Assembly (NCBI GenBank): GCA_012932865.1
Contig: SAXG01000014.1
Coordinates: forward strand, 704,740-768,739
Direction of reading: 5' to 3'
Length of the DNA stretch: 64,000 nt
Source of the DNA: Amylostereum areolatum
Lineage: Eukaryota; Basidiomycota; Agaricomycetes; Russulales; Stereaceae
The notes beneath the pieces were generated by a model. That model saw nothing but the letters and a program-made list of their open reading frames with translations, was not told where the DNA came from and did no database searches. This document shows, piece by piece, positions 29,758 through 39,415 of the stretch. The stretch's first letter is position 1, and the number at the start of each line of letters is the position of its first letter. Position numbers and translations under genes: made by a program.

Positions 29758-31074
29758 TCAAAAACCCTGATTGTCTTTGAACATGTTGGCAGTGCGTGCG
29801 AACATTTCACTGTCCATCTTGTTCACAAGCTTGGTGATCTGGTCAATCGGGGATTCTTCCTCTGTTAGATTCGCTGTTCGTGCATTGATCGTTGTTTGGG
29901 TACGTTTCTCTGGGCAGTTCCTGGAGATGTGTCCTGGCTTCCGGCAATAGAAGCATGATCCTGATTTCTGGAGTTCGGTACGTTCTTGCGGGGTAAGGCG
30001 TCTGAAGTTTCGGCCGTTGTTTCCGGTCTGAGCGGTCCTGGCGGTGGTAACGTTTCCTTTATTTCCGTTTCTTCGGAATGGAACGTACGCTTGTGGTTTC
30101 TTGTACAGGAGTGTGAGATCACTCGTCGGGTTCATTGGTCTCGTGTAATGTCGTTGGAACGCTTGCGCTTCTCTCCAGTTATTGTCAATGCGTAATGCGA
30201 GTTCGTACCATTCATCAATATCGTTCGAGATGTGGTCTCTCTTGAGGATCTCAACCACGATATCATTGCGCAGTCCTCTCTTGAATTGGTCGATCAGTGC
30301 CTTATGATCGTAGCCTGCTTCCATGGCGTAGTCCCTGAAGATTGTAATATAATCTTTGGTTTCCATAGTCCCTTGTTCTAGGCGCTGTATATTGAATCTA
30401 GCGTCTCTTCCTGGGTCTATTTCTCCGAAGGTCTCTAAGAAGTAGTCGCGGAATGCCGTCCATGAGAGATATACTTCTGGATCTAGACCACGATTTCGTA
30501 TCTTATCGATCTTACTTATCAAGAGGGATGCCCAGTGGAGGGCCGGTCCATCGGTGAGATGCGAGAGTACAAAGGTTATCTTACGCATGTTGGCTGCATA
30601 CGCGTTGGGAAAGGCTATGAAGCGAAGTACGCATTGTTCTATGAACTTTGCTGCTTTCGCTCGATCTCTTCCGTCGTATACTCCTAGTGCGTTTAGTTTG
30701 AATCCTTTGTCCTTATCATCAGGTTTCGATCCGATTGTGCCTGTTCCTCCTGGTGGGGAATTCCCTGGTGGGTGCTTCGATTCTTTCGGAAGATCCGCGG
30801 TTGCTCCTCTTCCGAAGACGTAGTCTCTGACTTCTTTTCCTTTCTTGTTATCTATTGATCGGTTGGAAAGTGATGGTGATGGTGGTGATAGCGTTCTCCA
30901 TCCTATTGGGTCGACCATGCCAAGTCCTAGGGAGAATCGAGTCTCATGTCTCGGTTTTGCGGGATCGGCTGGTGTTGGAGTTGCAGGCGTCTGGCGCGGT
31001 ACATTAGTCTCTCCAGGGGGGACATTGCTAAGTGTGGTGGCGGGGTTGGGTATCGAGGTGGTGGCGTCTCCCAT
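29758..31074 (-). CDS. Element A gag
   Basis: 438 residues from the ATG at 31074, the first ATG on the predicted transcript. Capsid region with KLNALGVYDGRDRAKAAKFI and TMETKDYITIFRDYAMEAG; zinc knuckle CFYCRKPGHISRNC near residue 385. It ends NQGF and TGA in GGGTTTTTGA. The frame upstream is open without ATG back to the LTR. Confidence 0.92.
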   Translation of the reverse strand: MGDATTSIPNPATTLSNVPPGETNVPRQTPATPTPADPAKPRHETRFSLGLGMVDPIGWRTLSPPSPSLSNRSIDNKKGKEVRDYVFGRGATADLPKESKHPPGNSPPGGTGTIGSKPDDKDKGFKLNALGVYDGRDRAKAAKFIEQCVLRFIAFPNAYAANMRKITFVLSHLTDGPALHWASLLISKIDKIRNRGLDPEVYLSWTAFRDYFLETFGEIDPGRDARFNIQRLEQGTMETKDYITIFRDYAMEAGYDHKALIDQFKRGLRNDIVVEILKRDHISNDIDEWYELALRIDNNWREAQAFQRHYTRPMNPTSDLTLLYKKPQAYVPFRRNGNKGNVTTARTAQTGNNGRNFRRLTPQERTELQKSGSCFYCRKPGHISRNCPEKRTQTTINARTANLTEEESPIDQITKLVNKMDSEMFARTANMFKDNQGF

Positions 31075-31881
31075 TGTTGTGACGTTCTCAGGTCTTCCGA
31101 ATAGATTTCCTTGTCTTCCTCTTCTGGTTCCGAAGATATCTTCGTCTGATTTAGCTGATGGAGATCTTGTTGATTTCTCTGTATGTCCTTCCGTTTCTGC
31201 TGCGCTTGATGGGCTGCCTTCTCGACTTCCTCCGGAATTGGACTTAATTTGGGGGTTTGATATAGTTCTCTTAGGTTCTGGCGCGGTTTCCTCTGGAGGC
31301 TGTGTAGTTGTTGCGGGTTCTTGAGGATGCTGGAGTTCGGTTTGAGGGTTCTGTGGTTCGGTTGTCGTATCGGCTGTGTCGGTATCGGGATCAAATTCCC
31401 AGTAGTCCTTAATATTCCCGGTGTAAGGTTTCTCTTCGACTTTCTGTGCGTCCGGGTGTTTCCAGAGTTCTTCTGATGAGAGGGGCCCGATATGAGGTCT
31501 TGAATAATCTGGGCGCTTCCAATGTGAATTGTCGTAGCTTCCGTCTTCCTTTTCTCTTTTGGATCTATCTTTGAAGTATTCTGCTGCTGGGGGAAGGTTG
31601 TATCTGTATATGGGTGGGTTCCACTGGTATGCGTATGTCCCTTTGCTTTCTTTCGCGACGAGGGCTCCGTCGTAGTAAAAAAGGAGATGATAGGGGTCAA
31701 ATGTCCAGCGATGATCTTCGTTTCCGTTAGGGAAGTCTCGACTGCAGTTTGATTGGAGTTGAGGGATCTCAAAATCTGATGGTCTTTTTTCAGCGGGTTG
31801 TTCCGCTGACTCCGTGGTGGGTGTTTCGTTTGACGCTCTGCGCCAAACTGTAGGGTGAGCTAGTGTAGAGGAGAGCTCGTT
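31075..31881 (-). other. Element A: 269-codon ATG-free open stretch fused in frame upstream of gag
   Basis: Open from just inside the 5' LTR to the gag ATG; no ATG in any minus-strand frame. Translation looks like protein: LAHPTVWRRASNE, DHRWTFDPYHLLFYYDG, YAYQWNPPIYRYNLPP, then acidic and Ser-rich. It corresponds in place to ORF1 plus extension in B and C. Confidence 0.7.
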
Positions 31882-31883
31882 CT
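31874..31883 (-). other. Self-complementary primer-binding site of element A
   Basis: AGAACGAGCT on the minus strand, 2 nt inside the 5' LTR, complementary to AGCTCGTTCT in the LTR at 32119-32128. Confidence 0.72.
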
Positions 31884-31885
31884 AG

Positions 31886-32426
31886 TGTTAAGGACGGTCC
31901 TTATCACGTGACAAGCGGCTCAGGCTACAGTACTCTTACGCGTGAGAGGTGGGATCAGGTGATCCAGACGTCTCGGTTTATACGAAGGTGAAGGTCGATA
32001 GACGAAGCAGTAAGTCTTCGCGGAAGACTTAGGCGAGTCTTATCGACTTAGTATGCTTAGGATTCTCTTTAGTGTTTAAGAGGAGGTTCTTATTCAGAAC
32101 AGTCCTGTATTTACAAAGAGAACGAGCTGAGGAATGGCTCGTTCGATGAGCCTCCTTTTATAAGAAAGGAGGTCGAGTAAATATATGTACATTGAGCGAC
32201 GGTCGCATCAAGTATCTACGGGGATGAGACTGTGGCACCGTCGCGGCTGTGCCGTTGAGACGGTGACGATCAGTGGCACTGTCGTCGGGACGGTGACGAT
32301 CAGTGGCACTGTCGTCGTCGCGTCGTTGAGATAGTTACGAACTGGGGCACAGTCGTAATCCATCGTTTAGCGACGTCCTTCCTAATAAGGCAATGGAAAA
32401 TGAAGTACCTTGAACAAGTTGTAACA
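31886..32426 (-). repeat. 5' LTR of element A
   Basis: 541 bp. Minus-strand TATAAAA box at 32162-32156; the self-priming word starts at 32128, spacing 34 nt. The R-U5 part has no ATG. Confidence 0.95.
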
Positions 32427-32431
32427 ACAAC

Positions 32432-32723
32432 TGACTAAGGAATGCATCCAATAGCCTTCTAAGTCGCGACACAGGCAGTGGCTCAGAGGAAGGGGGAATC
32501 AGGGAACAAAGGGAGAACAGTACATTGCACTCTAAGCCGGTAAGACTAGGAGGAAAGACTAAGGAACTAGATACATGCAGGCCAGCTATATATACTAGGG
32601 AGGGGATGTGCACAGACCAAGGGGCACATCAGCGATGCCATCAAAGGGGATTGATCCACAGGTGTGAGATCAGATAGCGCGAGAAAGCAAGGAAAAAGCG
32701 GAGCAAAAGGGCGAACCGTGACA
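32432..32723. repeat. Solo LTR E, right part
   Basis: Continues 13485-13497 after removal of element A, giving a 305-bp LTR that starts TGTCAAG and ends CGTGACA. Followed by cagcg, the match to the left flank. A TATATATA box is present near 32590. Confidence 0.83.
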
Positions 32724-32728
32724 CAGCG

Positions 32729-33459
32729 GCTCTTCACCGCCGTTGCCGGTGCTCTCGCACCGTCTCATTTCTCTTTGGTGATGGCGACAGTCTCTTTGGC
32801 TGCTGACTTTTGTTTACATAGAGCATGGCTGGGGACTGTCATTGGTGGACACAAAACAGGGGATGCTAGGGTATCAGATGAGGGTGAGTATTCCGCCTTC
32901 TCTCCCTTGCCACGGAGCGATATTAAATGTTTGGACAGGCCACGCCCCACGCGTGCATCACTTCGATGCTGCTGCTTACACTCCGACAGCCATTCCAGCC
33001 ATTCGCATTTGGGCCCGGGGCGTGCGGGTGGAGGTCACGAAGAGGAGACGTGGTTACGCGAGAGGGTCTCGTTGGGTACTGCCAGCAGTGTGCATAGATT
33101 TGTATATAGTGTATATTGTAGTGTGATTATGAGCTCATAATGCCATGTGTCTGTTTATGAACGCGTAAAGTGCTGGATCCTGCCAAGGGTTTTGAGGATG
33201 AAAGCTGCTGTATATCACCATGGGGTGTTGCTTTTCACTGTTTTTCATGCTGATATTCACGCGTCGGTGTTACAAGAAAGTGAGAATTCGTGACAAAAAA
33301 GCGGTGAAATGGTACTTTTTTCCGGTGATTTTCACATCACGAAAATCACCCCGTGCAGGACTGAAATTCATTCCATGGTACTGAAAACGAGTACTTCGAG
33401 CGGTGGAATTCACCGCCCAAAGAGGTGTAAAGAGTGGTGAAAATCAGCTCACGGTACCC
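32729..33459. other. Region between solo LTR E and the NACHT gene, no gene seen
   Basis: Short ORFs only. From about 33290 to 33450 the sequence is rich in ggtgattttcac-type words, including the inverted pair ggtgatttt/aaaatcacc at about 33323-33349. It may be an old repeat that truncated the NACHT gene. Confidence 0.45.
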
Positions 33460-36306
33460 TCCTAGTGCACAGAGCTGTTTCATCAGGGCATGCACGACAG
33501 GATCTTTGGCAGTTTTCTCATACTGCATATGGTTGACCCACTGTGCGCCTGCATAGCTGGTACAATCCTCATTGTTCTTAATTGTTTCCATGATGCTCAA
33601 ACATATCTGTGCCATAACAATGTGGGAACCCTTAGCATCAAGATGGTAAAAGGACACCTGGCTTGTCTGTGCAAGATGAGCTGAGGTCATATATTCCAGC
33701 ACAGAGAAATGGGCAAAATGCACCAGGCTTGATTTACGAACACTTTTTATACTTGTTTGTTCATGGGAATCAACATTGTGCTCCAAGCCACTGCCCTGTG
33801 CATGAGACTGTGGCATTACTGCCTGAATCCGATGCACTTCACCTGGGCCTATCACAATAAGACTAGAGCAAATTGCCAAGATAGCCTCTTCAGGGTTAGA
33901 TACCTCGTATGCAGGATCATACTGAGGAAGAGTTTCCGAGTCAAAATCAATAGCAAGAACTTTAGCCAGCTCTTCCACAGACATCGGCCTAAATGAGAAT
34001 GCAAGGCATTGGAAAAGGCGACGAGCATCGTGTCGAAGTGTCTCGTCAATGCTCTCCAAGACTCTTTGGTACGTCTCGTTCAATGTTTTGGGTAAGTCCT
34101 GTAGTGTGCGCCTGACGTGCTTTGGTAAACATTTCTTCAAGGCATCTAGTTGGCAGACAACCCAGTGAAACCTGTTGTCTGTTATCAGTAAGGAGTCAAC
34201 ACCTCAAAAGGTCACAAACTTGCATCCCGTCGGCCTTCATTGAAAGAGTACGGATGGCAAGCTCTATGTTATCGGGCCTCCATCGTTGGAATGCTTTATC
34301 GTGTCAAAGAGTGTGGTGGATGTAAGATACTATGTCCCGATCCTGTTGAGGTACTGCGTGGAGATACAATTTATGAGTGGCACTCGGGCCTATGTGCTCC
34401 CTCATATCAGCTTCGGGGCGACTCGTTATACAGATGTGGACACCCGGGAGCCGCCAACCCATAAGACGGTCAATAGTCTTGAGGACTTTGGGACGGGTTG
34501 TGGTCTCATCGGGAGCATCAAGGACAACAAAGACATCGCCAGACGTAGAGAGCAAGTTTTCAAGGCACTGTATCAAAGCGGACGTACTCGGCCGTTCGGT
34601 ACCCGACCGACTTCCCAAGTACAGAGCCCGTAGATGAGAACCACGCTTACGGTGCATAACCGAGAGCTGGACAATCAGAGAAGACAAGAAACCGTCGGCA
34701 TTCTGTTTCGCCTCATCGCGAAAGTCAAAGTAGAAGTAAGCCACACGGGACTCCATTGACTGGTCATCAGGCTTGTGCTTGAGCGCCTCAATGATCGTCG
34801 AGCTTCCATGGCAGTCAGTTATTGTGGGCCGCTGATAATTTGTGGACCGGCACTTACCACAACACGCTCTTCCCGGACCCGGCTGGATGTCGAGATCGGT
34901 CAGCTGTGCGTCAGGGTATTTAGCTGATGACGTGCATACGTTTGCCGTGATCCAAAGAACGGACGACTCCTTGCGCTTCCAGGCCTGAAAGTCGTTCCTA
35001 AGCAGAAGCCAGTCCCCCGTGCCAGGGTGGTGAGACTCAGAAGCCATATTGTGGTTTGTCGAGGGATCCGGCGCCTTCAGCCACTTCAGAATCGTCTCTT
35101 CATCTAGAATGCAGAGATTGGTCGTGGGTGGCTTGTCAGGGAAATGAGCAGTGATAGCAAACCTTGCCGTTCCTTCACATCCGCTTGCGCTTGCCTGATG
35201 TCTGCTTGTCCTTCCTTGAGTTCGCGTTGGGAGCTGGTGATGCCGTCGAGCTTCAGTGCGACTTCTTCGTGGTTCTCTGCCGTAGATGGAAAGGTTTAGC
35301 TTCAGGTCCAATTGCCGAAAGGCGTTCGCTTGCCTTCCAATACCGATGCTGACCGCTGGACGACGGCATCAATGGCCGCAAGAATGCCCTTGAGTTCACG
35401 ACTGGAGCCTTCCTCGGCTGACGAGGACACGGTCAGTGCACTTGGAACAACGGACAAGCAAAGCGACGCACCGGATATCATCGCCTTGGTGCTCTTCAAG
35501 ACCTCGTGCATGATCGCAAAGGTCTCCGCTCCCGTCATCGCAGACTCTTCGGCCATCACCCTGTCCAGTCTTTTCAGAGCATCTTCAACGTCCTTGTTGC
35601 CGACCAATATGTGTGCGTATTGCCCTAACATTGTTCGTAAGTCGACAGCCATATGAACACAGGAAAACCCAACCGAGCCGCTTCCTTTTCATGAGCCTTG
35701 TCGCGAGGGCTAGCACAGACAGCAGCTCGACGAATATTTTCACCGCAATTGCCTTGAATTCCGGTCCGAGAGTCGTGTTCCCTCAGATCTTCAGGCGATC
35801 AAGAAAAGCTTTCAAGGCACTGAAGAGGTCGATGGCGGAGTCGTAGCTCGCGCTTACTCCTTTTGTGGCCTGGAAACGCGGAAGCATTGGCTGAGCGAAA
35901 GCATAGAACATCTGGCAAACGTACGGCCAAGAACACGCCGATGGCGACGAAGATGGCCTTCCCGGCAGGAAAAACCTGATCAAAAGTGAGATGCGATATA
36001 CACAATACATCGATGTGGGGGGGCACAGACCAGTCCGACACCTTCTCCCGCCGCTCCCGAGAGTGAAGATATCAGATGTACCGTAGGCTTGAGCACCCTC
36101 TTCAGCCTTTCCCATTTCTCGTCTGCAGCCCGGAACGCGCGGAAGGTTTCCATCTGTTTCTCGAGCGCAGCGAAGATGTCGTCGATCGAGTCGCAGGTAG
36201 CCAGATTGTCGACGATGTCTTCCGTTGATAGGTCCGTGCCCGTTTGCTTTTCGTATTCCTTTAGTGCGGCATGCCATAGGTCCTGGAAGGCTCCGTTTGG
36301 ATCCAT
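33460..36306 (-). pseudogene. Goodbye-NACHT STAND (NLR-like) protein gene, decayed and truncated
   Basis: Family role: fungal STAND NTPases act in non-self recognition and cell death. The N-terminal Goodbye domain starts MDPNGAFQDLWHAALKEYEK; after an intron come AGKAIFVAIGVFLA and TKGVSASYDSAIDLFSALKA, then the coupled helices VKIFVELLSVLALATRLM and GNKDVEDALKRLDRVM. Next are a coiled coil (ELKEGQADIRQAQADVKERQ), the linker ILKWLKAPDPS, a NACHT domain (GSGKS-coding exon at about 34863-34888, VFVVLDAPDE, ICITSRPEADM) and the winged-helix region FHWVVCQLDALKKCLP. Breaks: in-frame TGA near 35785 and at 34304, an apparent 1-nt loss at the P-loop exon, and one GC-AG intron after ADGM. No C-terminal repeats follow; the homology ends near 33460. 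Confidence 0.8.
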
Positions 36307-36718
36307 TGTGGGTGTGATTTGAGTGTTGTATATGATGGAGAATAGCCGATGTGAGGGGACAATGAGGAGAGGTGGTTGAGTAGAAGGAAGGCCTTGAACG
36401 AGTCAACGACTCGGACGTTATAATAACTTATACCAAATCACGCCACACATTTCCCCCGCGTTACCGTAGCGCTCGTACTGAGCGCTGAGCGCTGCACTGA
36501 TTGCGTTCAACGCTCAGTACTCAGACTCAGTCACTGGGATAAGTCCGCATGTCTGGTCGCATTGACCTTCGCTGGAGGAAGTTGAGTTATGTAGATAGTC
36601 GATGTCATGCAACGCTACGGCTGGCTCGTGTACGGCATAGAAAGCGAATACGCAGAGATATCGATGGCAGGTATATGCTAAATTATGGGTCCGAGGGTCA
36701 ACAAAAAACATACAAAGT
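36307..36718. other. Intergenic between the NACHT pseudogene promoter and FunK1 copy 2 3' end
   Basis: No gene seen. Contains short inverted words around agcgctgagcgctgcac near 36480. Confidence 0.45.
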
Positions 36719-39415
36719 TCAAGCGTCTTCATCGGCCACCTCCTCCTTCCCCTCCTCCTCCTGATGGCGCGAGTCCTGCAACGATTTCTTCAAGGACTTC
36801 GACGTTTTTGATCTCTTCTTGGAGCCCGTCACCGAAGCCCGCTTGCGTTTTCCAGAGGTCGCGCCGGATAGGTTGTTTGTCGCGGTGCGGGTCGCAAACT
36901 TGCCCGCGCCTGGCAGGTGGTCAAGCGCGTAGTCCCGTTTGGGCCACCGGGACCTTTTGGACAACGCAGACCTTATTTCCTCCAGGAAGTAGGTGTGAGA
37001 GGAAAGCTTGCCGATGGCGTCTTCCTTTTCCGCCTGCTTCGCCGCTGCCTGCGCCGCCTTCAACGCGTTTGCTGCCCGCTTCCGCGCTGCCCGCCTCTTT
37101 GCCGCCTCGTCATCGTCGTCGTCCACGCTGTTGTCGCCATAGGCGGTCAGGTTCACCACTGGCCTGGAGTAAAAGGACGAAAAAAGATAGCGGAAATCCC
37201 CGATCAGGCATGCGAGGGGTTCGGGGAAGCCGTATTTCTTCACGGACAAGTCGATTTGTTCATCGCAGAAAAGCAGGTCGTAGAAAAACGACTGCTTGCC
37301 TCGGCCGCCCACGGCCTCAGACCCGTCCACGTCCTTCGAGGAGTATTGGTCGAAGAGCTCACTGAACTCGATGTAGAGCTCCTCCCCGTCATTCTTGCGA
37401 ACGGTGGGGCGGAAACGAAGGATGTGGTAAATCAGAACCCAGAAGAAGGCTTCCAGATCGTCTGCGAGGTCTTGATTCTTATGGTAAGGCGAGCAAAGAA
37501 GGGCATACGACATGAACTGCCATGTTCCCTGTGCATGCTCTCAGAAAGGTGAAGAGGCGGACGAAAAATGAGGCTTACCGTTCTCTGTCTCTGTCTCGCG
37601 CCTTCATTGATCTCTGTGCCCCTTGACAGATCCCAGTCGATCAGGATGCCCTTGCCCGACGGCGTAATCATGATATTCCCCGCACTGATGTCGCGGTGAA
37701 GAATCAATGCCAACAAGAACGCCGCCTCGTGAGCTTATGAAAAGAAACTACATCAGCGAATGTTCGACTTCGTGACAGCGCTGGAGCATACCTTCGATGG
37801 CGTCCGCGATGACGGAGCACAACTGCCACGTCGACTCGAACCGGCACAGCGGCTTCGCGATTGTGTCCAGGACGAGCCGATAGTGGACATGCGGTGTAAG
37901 TGCAGCGTCCAGATGTTTCGATGAACAATACCACGACGGCTTGCCACGACGGATCGTCCTCGTTCTCGTCCGTTGTTTCCCATCTTTGCCCCAGACATCG
38001 CCCGCACAGACCAGACCCGCGATGTTGGGCACCCCGGCCGCCTCCATCGCACGATAGAGGTCGCCCTCCTTCTCCATCCCCGGCAGGGCTATGCGCCACG
38101 AATCCTTCAGAAAAACGACGCGCGTCGTCGGCTCCGCTCCTGCAGCGCCCGGCGTTATTTCGACCGCGTTGTAGCCGGAGGTCGCCCTGCCCGTGAGCGA
38201 TTCGGACGAAAAATGAGATCTGGCGGCGAAGAAGATGCGAGCGGACGGTCGAGTTATGGGCGATTTCGCAGGCGCCTTGGTCGCAACCGCATCGTCGAAG
38301 ACTTCGACCCTCCATATGGGCGCATCCTCCTTCGGCGGTGTTATGAATCCCGGGTGCTCGTTGGACCAGTCCTTCAGCGCCTTTCGAGCGATTTCAGCGT
38401 CCGCCTCGGCAGCAGGGGTGACAGTGGGGTCGCGACCCAGGTCTTCGGGGGAGGCGCGATTGGCACGCCAAAAGAACTCCGTCAGGATGTCGGTCTTGAC
38501 CCAGTTGAAAAGCTCCGAGACGACGGCTCCGCCGCGGTCCCAGCGGATGAATCGAGCCTTGTCCTTGAGGAGGATTATGGAGAAGTGGAAGAGGAGGGGC
38601 TGGGAACGGAAGGCTTGCGAGGCGTAAGAGATGAATTGCCCGCGGGATTTGTTACCGTCTTGGTTGGGACAAGCGTCCAGAACGTGTTCCGCCTTCTCCT
38701 GGGGAGTGGCCTTCGCAGGGGGATCCACGACGATGTCCTCGGTTTCTCCCTTTCGATCCAATGTCATCAGCGCTTCATCCCACTCCATCCTGTCCGGGTC
38801 CGAGTCTCCTGGACCACGCGCATAAACTGTGAGATCCGGCTGCCTCTGCGCGATTGAATTGTGGCCGGCAGCACGTTTGGATTTGGTGTCGAAGGGCGCG
38901 ATCGAGTCGAACTCGCCGGGGTGGGCCTTCCTAGCTCGCGAATATGCTGCCACCTGCGAGACGCGTCAGAAACGACATCGGGGACTATGAAAAACGGAAA
39001 GTGAACTCACGAAACCCCCCTCGGATTCGACGGCCTTTTTGTTCCAACGTATGCGTACTTTAGCTGGCCGCTTTTTCGAGCACGGCAAGAATTGATCCAT
39101 GAAAAGATCAGGGGGCATGAGTCCTACAAATTTGTCCTTCATATCCATCGCGAGGTTCTTGTAATTGGTCGAGGCGTGATCGAGGGGTGCGGGAGAGAAA
39201 GGAACAGTCCCAGCGAGTCGTCGCAAGATAGGTGTGGTTTGGGGATTGAGTCTGGGCGGAGCAGACGCGGGATAATGAGGGGGAGTGACGGAAGGGTTGT
39301 TCCCCTTGGGTGCTGGATTTTTGGTCGTCCGATTCGAGGGGTAGGCGCTAGAAGGCACGGTAAGATGGTGAGAGTGTGTCGAGGCGGGAGGGGGATTTCT
39401 ACTTACCGAAGTCAA
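36719..39415 (-). CDS. FunK1-type fungal protein kinase, copy 2
   Basis: Exons 39415-39011, 38953-37792, 37733-37579 and 37528-36719 join in frame to 843 residues. It has the N-terminal region missing in copy 1 (Pro/Ser-rich, then the conserved MDMKDKFVGLMPPDLF). The catalytic loop is LHRDISAGNIMI with IDWDLS. The last exon (SYALLCSPYHKNQDLADDLE onward) is related to copy 1 but much more divergent, and ends in a basic and acidic tail. Intron positions and phases are the same as in copy 1. It lies next to the decayed NACHT gene and points towards copy 1. Confidence 0.9.

Larger units (their letters stand above)
13498..32426 (-). mobile_element. Element A: self-priming Ty3/gypsy chromovirus, interrupted by elements B and C
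   Basis: Bounded by 541-bp direct LTRs (13498-14038 and 31886-32426) starting TGTTA and ending TAACA, between 5-bp target duplications acaac (13493-13497 and 32427-32431). One mismatch between the LTRs was seen (gatctgtgg versus gatcagtgg), so the insertion is young. Coding strand is minus: gag and protease lie at 31.1-29.26 kb, and the C-terminal chromodomain of pol lies at 17.43-17.12 kb. The reverse transcriptase, RNase H and integrase between them are absent from this copy, lost when B and C arrived or recombined. Downstream of pol are extra ORFs before the polypurine tract. The target is solo LTR E. Confidence 0.93.

Noticed and set aside
13498..32426. Reading the whole pile as one giant gene-bearing element with cargo
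   Set aside because: Every internal ORF belongs to a retrotransposon; the size comes from nested insertions with their own LTRs and duplications.
33290..33450. Inverted ggtgatttt/aaaatcacc words as ends of a DNA transposon, with similar words at 12970-13110
   Set aside because: I could not find matching terminal inverted repeats or a target duplication on both sides of the pile.
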